Positions 1 to 8,849 of a DNA stretch of 38,401 nucleotides are shown one piece after another. Each line of letters opens with the position of its first letter. The first letter of the stretch is position 1. Source of the stretch: a virus; the IMG/VR virus record IMGVR_UViG_3300028802_000041, positions 1 through 38,401 of that record; one strand, written 5' to 3'. A program made the position numbers and the translations under genes. The notes under the pieces were generated by a model, which saw only the letters and a list, made by a program, of their open reading frames with translations, did no database searches and was not told the DNA's origin.

Positions 1-430
1 GGTTGGAGTCTTGATGGAAGAAATCAACGCACCGGTCTGGAAACATATCTGAAGCCTGTCGGCTTGTGGTGCGCAACCATCTCAGATGATATCCAAGTTC
101 AAGTGCGAGTGTTGAGCGCACGAATCCGTAATAGATGCCCTCCAGGTCAACGTTGCTCCACCATTCTATGTGCTCCACGCCTTGCAGACCTTCAAGTGCC
201 GCCGATTTAGACCACGGGTCTATCGCCCAAAGCACCCCAAGATTTCCCACTTCTCGCAGAGCCATTGCGATGGGTATTGCTGACTTGCCACCGAACACAC
301 CGGTTTCCACGCAAATGTCCGGCTTGTGTTCGATAACAATATCCGCCATGACGCAGGCTTTCTCCGGCCAACACCAACCTTCGAGTGGCTGCATGGCTTT
401 GAGCATTGAGGCTTTGAATTCTTCGGTCAT
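1..430 (-). CDS. class I SAM-dependent methyltransferase, 3' part missing
   Basis: The reading frame starts at ATG 430 and stays open to the left edge, so 143 codons are visible and the C-terminus is cut off. Residues 36-50 carry a glycine-rich stretch (ETGVFGGKSAIPIAM) typical of motif I of Rossmann-fold SAM methyltransferases of the CmcI/Methyltransf_24 type, and an acidic strand (LWAIDPW) follows where the ribose-binding acid is expected. Its ATG overlaps the stop of the glycosyltransferase before it (ATGA), so the two are probably co-translated. Together with the next two enzymes it suggests sugar synthesis or decoration. The substrate cannot be read from the sequence. A related enzyme lies at 26116-26688. 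Confidence 0.75.
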   Translation of the reverse strand, partial: MTEEFKASMLKAMQPLEGWCWPEKACVMADIVIEHKPDICVETGVFGGKSAIPIAMALREVGNLGVLWAIDPWSKSAALEGLQGVEHIEWWSNVDLEGIYYGFVRSTLALELGYHLRWLRTTSRQASDMFPDRCVDFFHQDSN

Positions 431-1341
431 AGTTCTGAAAGTGGAACCCCGGAGTACCAGTTATTTTGAGGTATTTGCATGATCGGAAACGGTTCTCCAG
501 CGAGCACGCGCTGTCTGAGTGCAGCGATGCCGCCTTCACCGAAGTAGTTTGGAGCGCGATTGCGATTCCCGCTCTGAACCATTTCTAGCATGACCCAACT
601 TGCATCCTTGCCTCCCGGCTTGGTTTCTATGCGGCGAATGGGATGTTCTCCGACGTGGTGTAGTTCCTCGGATTCGAGAGTGAGCATACGCCGGTCGTAA
701 TATATTTTCCACGGCTGATGGGACAACATGATTCCTGCCATAGAGTCCTCGCCTCCAAGTCCACAGCAATCGCAATCTTCGTCCCATCCGTTGATATTCA
801 GGAATGCTTGAACTGGAACGGCCATTGAGCATCCGAACAGAGCCGAACCGGTGGATGGAACAGGACCATTGTCGTTTCCTGTGTTCCAGCGTGAGTCAAT
901 GCCGGAAGCGCGTTCTTCATAACTCACCGCGATTCCATTCTCAACCTTCAAATTGTACACCTTCTTGTAGGCTCCCATGTAAATGTTGTTCTCGGCTTGA
1001 GCGGTTCTTACGCGAGACAACCATTCGGGCATGAGCACGCTCAGATCGTCCACGTAGGCGATGTATCCATCTTCGGCGAGACATAGTGCGGTATTGCGAG
1101 CGTTCGCGACGGCGAAGTAATCCTGTTTGGTTAGGCGATGCCTCCCTTGCCAGACACATGGCTTGGGTACTACGTGCAGAAATTGACATTTCAAATTTGT
1201 ACCGTCGAAAGTTCGCCCTCTGATACGATCCACCACTATTACTTTAAGGTCATCCCAACCATTCGCCTGTCTTTCCAAGGAATCAAAGAACCACTCAATG
1301 CGGTTGTCCAGCCGACCTGTGATGTATGCGATGTTAAGCAT
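427..1341 (-). CDS. GT2-like glycosyltransferase (GT-A fold)
   Basis: The 304-residue protein has the layout of a family 2 glycosyltransferase: an N-terminal Rossmann-like strand, a YVDD motif at residues 96-99 in the place of the metal- and nucleotide-sugar-binding DXD, and an NGWDE...GGED stretch at about 185-199 matching the acceptor/catalytic-base region. There is no signal peptide or membrane segment, so it should act in the cytoplasm. It sits between a GT/GH130-like fusion and a methyltransferase, with an 8-base overlap upstream and an ATGA overlap downstream. A role in glycosylating virion proteins or making a modified sugar is inference; donor and acceptor are unknown. Confidence 0.8.
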   Translation of the reverse strand: MLNIAYITGRLDNRIEWFFDSLERQANGWDDLKVIVVDRIRGRTFDGTNLKCQFLHVVPKPCVWQGRHRLTKQDYFAVANARNTALCLAEDGYIAYVDDLSVLMPEWLSRVRTAQAENNIYMGAYKKVYNLKVENGIAVSYEERASGIDSRWNTGNDNGPVPSTGSALFGCSMAVPVQAFLNINGWDEDCDCCGLGGEDSMAGIMLSHQPWKIYYDRRMLTLESEELHHVGEHPIRRIETKPGGKDASWVMLEMVQSGNRNRAPNYFGEGGIAALRQRVLAGEPFPIMQIPQNNWYSGVPLSEL

Positions 1342-1603
1342 TGTACGGAAACAGCATTGCCTTCAATCGTTCAATTTCGCCTAACAATTCCTGTTCCCGT
1401 CTATAGGGAAGATACGTTACTGACTGCGCATTCGTATTGCATTGTATCAGTCTGATTATATCGCCGCTCTTGAATAATTGGGCTACCACCTCAGTTACTT
1501 GTTCGCGAGTAAGATTTTCTATGTGAAGGTTCTGCTCTCTGACCAACTCAGAGATGGCTTCGTCGATCTTTTGTTGCAGTTCAGTATTGTGAAACTCGTT
1601 CAT
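1334..1603 (-). CDS. small helical protein of unknown function
   Basis: An 89-residue product rich in Glu, Gln and Leu, predicted largely helical, with a heptad-like pattern in its N-terminal half and a second helix (ELLGEIERLKAML) near the C-terminus. The ATG at 1603 overlaps the stop of the upstream gene as ATGA, and this decided the start over an upstream in-frame codon at 1651. It lies between two carbohydrate-active enzymes, so an accessory or dimerising role is possible. I recognise no family. Confidence 0.65.
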   Translation of the reverse strand: MNEFHNTELQQKIDEAISELVREQNLHIENLTREQVTEVVAQLFKSGDIIRLIQCNTNAQSVTYLPYRREQELLGEIERLKAMLFPYNA

Positions 1604-3261
1604 GTCATTTTCTTGTTCAACGCATCGACCGGTATTCTTATCCACGCGCACGCCTGATCGTTAACCCCAAGGGTAACTGTAAATGTTTCGTCTTGGAGTA
1701 TAGATCCGCATGGGAACACGCATAACGGGCCTCCCAGCGTCCTAGGGTCGTATTCGCTTCCAGAAAGCAACGGTTCAGGCGTCATTCGAGTCACAGCAAA
1801 CGGTGCCCTTGCTTCGAACGCATAAGCTCCCATGAAATAGCGATTCTGTTTCTCCGTCCATTTTTGTGAACTGTGGAAGAAGGATATGTATTCGTCTCCG
1901 ACTCTCACCGGTGGGGTGCCACCTCGAATGTGTCCGTACTTCCAATTAGCAGCGAGCGGAGTGTCAGTCCTGTGTTCAGTGACGCTCTTTTCTCCCATCA
2001 CGCGCAGCACTACATGCGGCGAGAACTGGTAATCAAGGTGGAGGCTGTTTTCGTGAAAGAACCACGTCCAATTTTTCTCGTGGCCAATTCCGCCACCTGG
2101 ATATGATCCGTTGTTTCCATAAACCAAGTGGAACGTGCTCATGCAATTCCAGCCTGAATCGAGGTTGGCCAGTGCTTGGTGAGCTTGATAGTTTCCGCCG
2201 AGTAGCCATGAGCAGTAACCTAGTAAGAACCCGTCCTTACGGCGGATGATGCGCGGATCTTCGTGCTGCTCCATGTGTCCAAGCTGCTTTGGAAGGATTA
2301 TTGGATGGCTTTCCTTGATTTCCATGCCCTCTGACAATCGATGTCTTATCAGGTCGCTTGTCCATGTCAGGGGCGGGTTCCTCCTCCATCTCCTGCTCAC
2401 GAGCCACAGGGTATTGTCTTTGTCGTCAACCAAGGCGCTGTTGAAATGGCACTCCCTGTCGGTGGACGGAAGGTCAAAGAATCCAGCTTTCCACTTAGTC
2501 TGTTTCAGGATTGAAGGCCACGACTTTTCACGTTTCTTTTTTTGTTTAGGAAACCACTTCGCGACGATTGAGCTTACCGATTGTGGATTTCTTAGACGGT
2601 CGATTAGTGAGCCATCTTTGCAGCGATGAAACAGCACCACGCCAGGATCTATGATCGACTTAACGGATGCATGGTCGTGGAAGTGCGTTGAGTCCCCATT
2701 TTCCTTGACGTGATGCTGAATCAAATGATTGGCTTTGTGAACGTGCTGCTCGATGTCCTTGTAGATCACGACATCGAATGGAGCAGCGCGACAGAGCATG
2801 GCATTGACCGAATAGTTTGGCGTGTTATGCGGGTAGACTCCGACTCCTGCCATGTGAGGCTCTGAACCGTTGAGGCTTGTGATATAGCCCATGAATGGTT
2901 TTCCGCCTGCCTCGTATTCCTTCTTTAGGGCTTCGTACCATCCCCTCTTCACTGGTACGCTGTCGGCCTCCCACCAGATCCACGGAAATTGTTGTTTGGA
3001 CAATAGTCGGGCTGCGGATTGCCATGCCCAATTCTGAGGGTGGGGCCATTTTGGGTCACCTCCCCATTCATCATAACACTTGAAATCAACAGAGGTGAAG
3101 GCTCTCAACACTTCGTTGCATACATCCCTTCCGCCCATGAAATGTCCGTGCGTAATAACGTCGCAGTGCGCGTCAATCCTGCCATCCAGTTCATGCACCC
3201 ACTCCAGATTCTTTAGAACCAAATGCTGGTCTTTTTCGCAGACTGGGATTACGACGAGCAT
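1600..3261 (-). CDS. fusion of GT-A-like domain with GH130-like beta-propeller
   Basis: The 553-residue protein appears to have two parts. Residues 1-220 look like a GT-A glycosyltransferase: it begins with a strand (LVVIPVCEKD) and carries a WWEADS motif at 97-101 in the DXD position. Residues of about 240-553 resemble the five-bladed propeller of GH130/GH43-type enzymes, with HEDPRII near 332-338 and GGTPPVRVGDEYISFFHS near 447, the paired motifs of mannoside-phosphorylase-like proteins. It could therefore both build and trim or recognise a glycan. No secretion signal is visible. The next genes are a GT2 enzyme and a methyltransferase. Activity is inferred from fold-level resemblance only. 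Confidence 0.7.
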   Translation of the reverse strand: MLVVIPVCEKDQHLVLKNLEWVHELDGRIDAHCDVITHGHFMGGRDVCNEVLRAFTSVDFKCYDEWGGDPKWPHPQNWAWQSAARLLSKQQFPWIWWEADSVPVKRGWYEALKKEYEAGGKPFMGYITSLNGSEPHMAGVGVYPHNTPNYSVNAMLCRAAPFDVVIYKDIEQHVHKANHLIQHHVKENGDSTHFHDHASVKSIIDPGVVLFHRCKDGSLIDRLRNPQSVSSIVAKWFPKQKKKREKSWPSILKQTKWKAGFFDLPSTDRECHFNSALVDDKDNTLWLVSRRWRRNPPLTWTSDLIRHRLSEGMEIKESHPIILPKQLGHMEQHEDPRIIRRKDGFLLGYCSWLLGGNYQAHQALANLDSGWNCMSTFHLVYGNNGSYPGGGIGHEKNWTWFFHENSLHLDYQFSPHVVLRVMGEKSVTEHRTDTPLAANWKYGHIRGGTPPVRVGDEYISFFHSSQKWTEKQNRYFMGAYAFEARAPFAVTRMTPEPLLSGSEYDPRTLGGPLCVFPCGSILQDETFTVTLGVNDQACAWIRIPVDALNKKMT

Positions 3262-3446
3262 TGGGGAGGTATCCAGTGCATGGTAGCGATTCCATCTGTT
3301 ACATCAACGCAGCTATAGCATTCACCGTCGTTTTCAGCATATGTGAAAGAACCTTCATCCACCTCCATTGGAGAGGTGAGTTTTTGAGTGCTCCCATCCA
3401 TCGGTCCACCGATGATTTTGAAGGCTTTGATTGTCTGGTATTTCAT
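3249..3446 (-). CDS. hypothetical protein with GGPMDG motif
   Basis: A 65-residue product. The ATG at 3446 overlaps the upstream stop (ATGA), preferred over a GTG two codons earlier. It contains an IIGGPMDG turn near the N-terminus, a pattern common in small phage proteins of unknown function, and otherwise beta-rich sequence with two cysteines (ECYSC). Its 3' end overlaps the GT/GH130-like gene by 13 bases, so it belongs to the same transcript. No function can be assigned. Confidence 0.6.
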   Translation of the reverse strand: MKYQTIKAFKIIGGPMDGSTQKLTSPMEVDEGSFTYAENDGECYSCVDVTDGIATMHWIPPQCSS

Positions 3447-3631
3447 TCCCACTTATCAACTCTAACGGTGTCAGTGGATGTCTTTACCAATCTGAATTTT
3501 CTTACTTCCTTTGGAATATTGGGGTACTCCGGGGAGAACATGTGTTCCTCGGAAATAAACGATTCTCCGGGCTTAAGTAAAGCAACCAACTGCTTTACGC
3601 TTCGTATCTCATACTTGTCTATCTGTTCCAT
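3443..3631 (-). CDS. hypothetical protein, 62 aa
   Basis: A short soluble protein (starts MEQIDKYEIRSVKQLVALLK) with charged, mixed alpha/beta composition. It overlaps the end of the scaffold-like gene by 13 bases and the next gene by ATGA, which supports real translation in a coupled chain. It lies just downstream of the scaffold gene, where a capsid gene would often be found, but it is far too short for one. No family recognised. Confidence 0.6.
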   Translation of the reverse strand: MEQIDKYEIRSVKQLVALLKPGESFISEEHMFSPEYPNIPKEVRKFRLVKTSTDTVRVDKWE

Positions 3632-4776
3632 CCACCGGCCTTTTTAACTTTGGATGCGATAATAGAACCCACGTCCATTCCCTCCCATTGCTTCTCGTCG
3701 TCCACTTGTTTTTGCTCGTCGCTCCCACCATTGAGTTCGGGACCTCCAGCCTTAAGAGCCTCGATTTCGGCCTTGAGCGATCTATTCTCCTCGGCAAGAG
3801 CCATCTGATTCTTGAGCAGTCCTGGAGCGGCAGCAGACCACAGCGCCGCCTTGGATAATTGCTCTGCGCTTAGGTTGCGCATGTTGAGAATGTTTCTGGC
3901 TGTCTCCACGCGCTGATTTACTTCCGCATTATGCGCTTCGTCACCATCCCTCATTTGAAAGAGCGGCAACCCTTTTTCTTTGTCCGTCCATTTTTCGAGT
4001 GTGTTTTGAAATGCGCGTTCGAATTCTTTGGCCTGACCTTGTTGCTGTTCAAGATCGGCTTTGCGCATCGACTCCCAGTTTTCCTGGGATTTTGAGATGG
4101 CCGTGGAACGTTCGAGATTGATTCGATCCATTTCGACAATTGCCGCCCCAAGCCTGGATTGTCTGGTAGGTCCAAGTTCGGACATAACAGTCTCAAGTTG
4201 CTCAGTGCGCCAATCGCTGTCAGGTAATTGAAGTAACTTAGAGACACGCTCCGAATGGCTATCTCCAACAGCTTGCCTTGCGAGCGCGATAGCCGTATCG
4301 GTTTTGGTTTTGAAGTAGGATTCGAATCGCGGGTCTTTCTCGACGGCGATGGCCTTGATTTTGGCGAGGAGTTCGTCGTTTGTCTTTTTGATCGTGTCAT
4401 ACTCGGTGCGGTCTATTTGGCTCTTTGACCATTTCTCCTGTTCGGACTTTAGAGTTTCAACCTCTTTACGCAACTTCTCTCTATCTTCGTTTACCTCTTT
4501 CCACTGAGCCGCTCTTGCTGGAGCCTTAGTCTCTGGCACTTTCGTCTCAGCAGGCTGATCCTCGTGAGCCGGATGGTTCTCTCCAACCACGCGAGGTTTT
4601 GATTCAGTCGGAGCTTTTGGTTTGAAAGGATCTGGCCTCGCCTCCTCAAACGCCTTCTGAAGCATCTGCTCCATTGAGGTTCCAAACGGTTGTTCGCCGT
4701 TTCCATTTGGAGGACTGGCCGGACTAATTGTGGCGAGTGCTGGTGGATTGGTTGGTTGAATAACTGGGTCAGCCAT
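3619..4776 (-). CDS. putative capsid scaffold protein
   Basis: The 385-residue protein begins with a Pro/Ala/Asn-rich disordered segment (about 1-70), continues with long charged helices including a strong coiled coil (about 90-150) and a second one near 320-350, and ends in a basic, tryptophan-containing tail. This composition and the position a few genes after the portal fit a head assembly scaffold. Known scaffolds interact with the shell through a short basic C-terminal helix, and the tail here (KVKKAGGWNR) could do so. No protease motif is visible. The capsid gene that should follow is not in the window, so it may lie beyond the left edge. The call rests on composition and position, not on a sequence match. 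Confidence 0.6.
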   Translation of the reverse strand: MADPVIQPTNPPALATISPASPPNGNGEQPFGTSMEQMLQKAFEEARPDPFKPKAPTESKPRVVGENHPAHEDQPAETKVPETKAPARAAQWKEVNEDREKLRKEVETLKSEQEKWSKSQIDRTEYDTIKKTNDELLAKIKAIAVEKDPRFESYFKTKTDTAIALARQAVGDSHSERVSKLLQLPDSDWRTEQLETVMSELGPTRQSRLGAAIVEMDRINLERSTAISKSQENWESMRKADLEQQQGQAKEFERAFQNTLEKWTDKEKGLPLFQMRDGDEAHNAEVNQRVETARNILNMRNLSAEQLSKAALWSAAAPGLLKNQMALAEENRSLKAEIEALKAGGPELNGGSDEQKQVDDEKQWEGMDVGSIIASKVKKAGGWNR

Positions 4777-4781
4777 AATAT

Positions 4782-5135
4782 TTACTTGGATTCTGCATAT
4801 TCCGTGTTGTCATAGTCAGCAGGGATTTCTTCCTTGGCTTCGAGTGGGAATTGTCTGAGAGCGAGAAGCACATTCTGACAATCCGCATAGCCTTCCTTGC
4901 GCCCAAGTTCGACAGCGCATTGCATATCGCTGACTACTTGTCCCCGCACAGGAAATCCAGTGGGTTGCAGGCTTTGAACGACTGCCAAGGCGTCAGAGAA
5001 CTCGGCACTGGTACGCGCCCAAGTCACAAGCCCATCATCCTTCTGCCAGCGTTCAAGCACCATTCCGGGGCGCGGAAGAGTCACACTTGGACGCCTAACT
5101 GTTGGTGGTCGGAACAGATTTTTTAGCCAATTCAT
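4782..5135 (-). CDS. hypothetical protein, 117 aa
   Basis: Soluble protein with a basic, proline-rich N-terminus (NLFRPPTVRRPS) followed by an alpha/beta domain and an acidic tail. It overlaps the upstream gene by 41 bases and ends 5 bases before the scaffold-like gene. It lies between portal and scaffold, a place often taken by small head-assembly or virion-associated proteins. I recognise no motif. Confidence 0.65.
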   Translation of the reverse strand: MNWLKNLFRPPTVRRPSVTLPRPGMVLERWQKDDGLVTWARTSAEFSDALAVVQSLQPTGFPVRGQVVSDMQCAVELGRKEGYADCQNVLLALRQFPLEAKEEIPADYDNTEYAESK

Positions 5136-5334
5136 TTTGTTGCACTGCTTTCAGAAAAGTCCTTATCTTAGACCAATCTGATTCATCAACGGTGATTCCG
5201 TTTTGTTTTCTAAACTCCAACTCTTTTACAATCTCGTCGCGATAGACTTCATCTGAGTTTTTATCCATTTGGTGGATCACATATTTTAGATCCGCATCGG
5301 AGAACAATTCTGCAAACGTGTTTCTACCGTCCAT
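5095..5334 (-). CDS. hypothetical protein, 79 aa
   Basis: A charged helical protein (FAELFSDADLKYVIHQMDK near the start) without membrane segment or cysteines. It overlaps both neighbours, by 11 bases upstream and 41 downstream, which is usual in this operon. No function is evident. Confidence 0.6.
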   Translation of the reverse strand: MDGRNTFAELFSDADLKYVIHQMDKNSDEVYRDEIVKELEFRKQNGITVDESDWSKIRTFLKAVQQNELAKKSVPTTNS

Positions 5335-5563
5335 GCAATTCCTTCATAATTCCAACCAATTCCAGAGTGTGCAGTGTCAATCGAATCGCGTTTTTCAATC
5401 CAATGTCTTTGTAATCGCACGCAAGCCACTCCGACATTTCATCTTCGCGCATGGAATTACTCGGCTGCTTGATATGGCATTCCGTGCGGCAGATGATGCA
5501 GCGCACCCCCGTAAATTTGAGACGCCTCAATCTTCCGCAATAACATTTCCACGGTGAATTCAT
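5324..5563 (-). CDS. small zinc-ribbon-like protein
   Basis: A 79-residue product with cysteines spaced as CYC near residue 8 and CIICRTECH near 22-29, which could bind one zinc ion. The remainder is helical. It overlaps the upstream gene by ATGA. Many products of this phage carry such minimal Cys clusters. Nucleic-acid or protein binding is possible but not shown. Confidence 0.6.
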   Translation of the reverse strand: MNSPWKCYCGRLRRLKFTGVRCIICRTECHIKQPSNSMREDEMSEWLACDYKDIGLKNAIRLTLHTLELVGIMKELHGR

Positions 5564-5862
5564 TTTGGAAATGCACCGGCAAAGGAATCTATCCTGTCGT
5601 GGGGTTTCTCCAGCCTGTCATACTGCTCCAAAGCGTTCATTTTTATTACCTCACACACGGTATCAACCATCTTCGAGAAGGCTTCACGGCTGTGAGAATC
5701 CGGCCCTTCAAGTATTCTTCGGGTTCCTTCATTAGTTAAGATCGCCCTCCAACTTGGAACGACATCTTTTAACTGCCATTCATCACAATCAACACCCTCG
5801 ATTGGATCATATATGTCCGATTGAATGGCGTGAATGTCTATGCCGTAAGCAAGATGCTTCAT
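5560..5862 (-). CDS. hypothetical protein, 100 aa
   Basis: Soluble mixed alpha/beta protein beginning MKHLAYGIDIHAIQSD, linked to both neighbours by ATGA overlaps at 5859-5862 and 5560-5563. There are no transmembrane segments and only scattered cysteines. It belongs to the portal-scaffold interval of small genes. No family recognised. Confidence 0.65.
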   Translation of the reverse strand: MKHLAYGIDIHAIQSDIYDPIEGVDCDEWQLKDVVPSWRAILTNEGTRRILEGPDSHSREAFSKMVDTVCEVIKMNALEQYDRLEKPHDRIDSFAGAFPK

Positions 5863-6119
5863 TCCGGTTTTAGTTCCGTGTCGTATTCAGAGCATTTCTT
5901 AAACACCTCTTGAATTTTGGCGTGAGTTAATTGAGGCTTTATAGGCGAAAGTACAATCAGCTTTGACACCTGATCCCCGGCAGTATCCACCTCTGCATTT
6001 TCGATTCTGTGGCCAAATCGAATGCCGTGCTTTTCGTCAAACACAACCTCCGTGTCCAATGTAACTCCATCACGTCCGACGAGCATTTCAAGCCGGTATA
6101 CCAGTTCCTTTATGTTCAT
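5859..6119 (-). CDS. hypothetical protein, 86 aa
   Basis: Starts MNIKELVYRLEMLVGRDG and has a beta-rich middle (TEVVFDEKHGIRFGHRIENAEVD). Similar small proteins with the pattern 'VKELIxxLxxxxxDAEV' are common in phage operons without known function. It overlaps the portal stop by ATGA, so its translation is coupled to the portal gene. Confidence 0.65.
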   Translation of the reverse strand: MNIKELVYRLEMLVGRDGVTLDTEVVFDEKHGIRFGHRIENAEVDTAGDQVSKLIVLSPIKPQLTHAKIQEVFKKCSEYDTELKPE

Positions 6120-8404
6120 TCAGTAGTGGTCTTCGCCGCTGCCTTCTGTTGTTCAATGGCGATATCCGCCGCAGCTTGAGCATCCTTAATCGCCATATCT
6201 TGAGCTGACTGCCGCATCGCCTGCTGATGCTTCTCCTCCTTCTGCCGAAGGCTGACCTGCGTCTTGATTTCGGACTGCTGAATCTTGGCCTTGGTCTGAG
6301 CAGCCTTGATTGCGGTGTCTCCGTCCATGCCTTGGGTGATTTGTTTAGCCTGCTGTTGTTTAGCGGCTTGTTCCTGCTGTTGCTTCATCATCTTATCGAC
6401 CTCGGCATGGAGCTTGTCAGCCACTTGACCGAGCCGTTGATATTCAGCTTCAAGAAGATCGTATTGCCGCTTATGAGACGGGTCTTGCTCCAAATGTGAA
6501 AGGTGAATGGCAACATGAGGGCCAACCATTTCCATGAATGCTAATATCTTCATTGGATCAGCACCTTGGCTAAGGGATGCCGCAGCAGCGGCACTAGCCA
6601 TCAAGTGAGTTTCGGCATGAATCACGTTGTTTTGGGTGTCAGTCCACTGAACTGGAGCGCCAGTGTTCATGACCCCATTCTCCATCAACGCCCATGCCTG
6701 CTGGTCGGTGGGTTCTCCTAATCGTTCTGACTTTGGATTGTACCGTTGGACCTTGGATTGGTTTGCGTAGACAGAGATGGCATCATCCACGAAATTAGCA
6801 CGACCAGATTCCGGCAGTAATTGCAGGAAAGGTAACAATGATTGCATGGTAGTTTGGCGCATGACAACCGATCCGTTTCCCATGCTGCGAAAAGCTCTGA
6901 TACTTTTTCGTGAGAGAAGCGCAGCTTTAGGGACTCCACGTCTAAAGCACCTTCCCTGGAAATCCAAAGCTGCAACAGATGATTCATCCGTGCGGCTGAG
7001 ATTTGGATTCGTAATCCTGCGGACGAGTTCTTCATAGCATTTATCAAGCTGATTGTAGAAACGGTTTACCGCGCTGTTTCCGAGGACGGTGGACGATTGG
7101 TAATCGAGTGTCGCTTCCGCCGCTGTGCGGGGATTGCCCTGCGGCTTCTGTTGGGATGGTCGATAGATTCCGGTGTTACGAGAGAGCCGCATATCCAGGT
7201 CGTTGTTCACGGCAATGACCGTCGTAATGTCTCCCAAGATTTGGCTCTGCTGAACATCGAAGTCAGGAGGAATAACGTTGAACGCACCGATTTGAACCAA
7301 GCCTATCTTGTTCATCGCGCTCGCTGACTTCGCTTGGAGCGTGATCGCTGTGCGGAGGAAGGCTGCGTCAATCCCACCGCAAGTCAGCCTGTCCTTGGTC
7401 TGAACGAGATTGAAAATATCACGAGCAATCCCGGTTGCGCCATGCCACGAGCCATCTCCTATCTTCAAAAAGAACGGAGCGATCACCTGACGGAAGCTTG
7501 CGTACCTGCGTTCCTTTCGAAAAAGGAAATCCGACTTCATAACCTCTGGAATGATTAGCTCCGTAATCTTGCCGTCGAATTCCTTTACATAAACTCGTCC
7601 AGCCTGAACGGTGGATGCACGACATGATTCGAGAAGATCGTGATCTTTTAATTCCTGCTGCAATTCCTGCCAGTCGATCGGAACGTTTGAATCCGGTCGT
7701 TTGGGTGTGGCGTTTCTAATCGCTTCCTTTACAGCGGACGTATTCCAGCCGCTGGCAGTGCCGATAACCTCATTTTGTATCTTGGCCCACAGTTCATGCA
7801 CGTAATAACTTTGGGAGACAATGAGCAGTTCGAGTTTGTCAAGGTTGGCGGTTGTTGCATCCAAGACCCTTATCTTTCGATGCGAGATGCGCTGAAAATG
7901 CCAGTCGTAGGGGTTGTTCCAGACCAGAAATCCCTGGCCATACGCGACGAAATCGGACAGCATAGAATTGATTTCAAGGTCAAACCCCATCCATTTTTTT
8001 AGTGTGGTGTCCAATTCCTCGGTGATGATTCCGCTCCATTCGGCTTGTTGATTTACGCTGCCGTAGCCAGTTTGGAAATCAATGTAAAAACTGCTGGAAG
8101 AAAACAGATCGTAGTAAGGCACCAATCCATTTTGAAGATAGGCATCACCTTCAAGACTGGAGAAGTTAGCTCGCCATGCTTGGGAAGCTGCGCGACGTTT
8201 GGCGGTATTATATGGCGGGTTGCCATCCAGCATACCTTTGAGGTTCGCATCCCACCGACTGCGATCCCGATCTGCTTCGATTAGCAGGCTTATCAATGCC
8301 TGCGTCTCATCCGGTTCGCTCAATCTCGATTTTGGCGGCGTGCCATTCTTCGAAAGAGTTTTAAGGTAAGGATACTGCTGAACGTCGGACAATGCGGGTA
8401 TCAT
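6116..8404 (-). CDS. portal (head-tail connector) protein
   Basis: Portal proteins form the dodecameric ring at the packaging vertex through which DNA enters and leaves. The 762-residue product is near the size of podovirus-type portals, is alpha/beta through about 560 residues, and ends in a long Gln/Ala/Lys-rich coiled coil (EQAAKQQQAKQ) like the C-terminal barrel helix of this class. I chose ATG 8404, five bases after the upstream stop, over an upstream GTG at 8455 inside that gene; a GGA sits 8 to 10 bases before ATG 8404. It lies 1.7 kb downstream of the terminase and upstream of the scaffold-like gene, the usual head order. The call uses length, order, the N-terminal pattern (KRRAASQAWRANFSSLEG) and the C-terminal coil. 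Confidence 0.75.
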   Translation of the reverse strand: MIPALSDVQQYPYLKTLSKNGTPPKSRLSEPDETQALISLLIEADRDRSRWDANLKGMLDGNPPYNTAKRRAASQAWRANFSSLEGDAYLQNGLVPYYDLFSSSSFYIDFQTGYGSVNQQAEWSGIITEELDTTLKKWMGFDLEINSMLSDFVAYGQGFLVWNNPYDWHFQRISHRKIRVLDATTANLDKLELLIVSQSYYVHELWAKIQNEVIGTASGWNTSAVKEAIRNATPKRPDSNVPIDWQELQQELKDHDLLESCRASTVQAGRVYVKEFDGKITELIIPEVMKSDFLFRKERRYASFRQVIAPFFLKIGDGSWHGATGIARDIFNLVQTKDRLTCGGIDAAFLRTAITLQAKSASAMNKIGLVQIGAFNVIPPDFDVQQSQILGDITTVIAVNNDLDMRLSRNTGIYRPSQQKPQGNPRTAAEATLDYQSSTVLGNSAVNRFYNQLDKCYEELVRRITNPNLSRTDESSVAALDFQGRCFRRGVPKAALLSRKSIRAFRSMGNGSVVMRQTTMQSLLPFLQLLPESGRANFVDDAISVYANQSKVQRYNPKSERLGEPTDQQAWALMENGVMNTGAPVQWTDTQNNVIHAETHLMASAAAAASLSQGADPMKILAFMEMVGPHVAIHLSHLEQDPSHKRQYDLLEAEYQRLGQVADKLHAEVDKMMKQQQEQAAKQQQAKQITQGMDGDTAIKAAQTKAKIQQSEIKTQVSLRQKEEKHQQAMRQSAQDMAIKDAQAAADIAIEQQKAAAKTTTE

Positions 8405-8408
8405 AATA

Positions 8409-8633
8409 TTAGTTCCAAGCCAGGATTGTATATAGGGTTTTATCTGGATTGCCACACGCGCATTTGTGCATCTTCATATAATTCCATTGCGTAATGTTTT
8501 CCCTCGCGGTTTTAAGCACTAATTCAGCGAAAGCGTCATTGGTATCCATTTGGAATTCCAAGATTGGAGTGTCGTTTTCTACCTTCACAATCTTGGCCTC
8601 GTAACCTTCCGGTATGTCTATGGTGACTCTCAT
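8409..8633 (-). CDS. hypothetical protein, 74 aa
   Basis: Starts MRVTIDIPEGYEAKIVKVEND, a beta-hairpin-like opening, then a helix, then a CACGNPDKT turn with two closely spaced cysteines near the C-terminus. Its ATG overlaps the stop of the membrane protein before it (ATGA). Function unknown. Confidence 0.6.
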   Translation of the reverse strand: MRVTIDIPEGYEAKIVKVENDTPILEFQMDTNDAFAELVLKTARENITQWNYMKMHKCACGNPDKTLYTILAWN

Positions 8634-8848
8634 TGATCGGTCGATTGATTGAGCTTTCTTCTAAGTCGCTCAAACGCATCCTCTGTTTTTTTCTCTTCTC
8701 GCTTTAGCCTTTCGAGAAGCATCCTCTCAATAAAATGCAAACTGAACCCGATCCAGAACGGAGACAACACCAACCACCATGACCAATCAATTATCTTGGC
8801 CAATTTAAGACCTATGAACAGGACAATAAGAAGGTGCGCCAATCTCAT
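8630..8848 (-). CDS. small membrane protein with charged C-terminal helix
   Basis: A 72-residue product with hydrophobic stretches at about 3-18 and 23-40 followed by a Lys/Glu/Arg-rich helix. That layout predicts one or two membrane spans with a cytoplasmic coil. It is one of at least six such microproteins in the window. It stands one base before the preceding stop and overlaps the next gene by ATGA. Function unknown; a holin role cannot be argued from position, since it lies between head genes. Confidence 0.6.
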   Translation of the reverse strand: MRLAHLLIVLFIGLKLAKIIDWSWWLVLSPFWIGFSLHFIERMLLERLKREEKKTEDAFERLRRKLNQSTDQ

Positions 8849-8849
8849 G

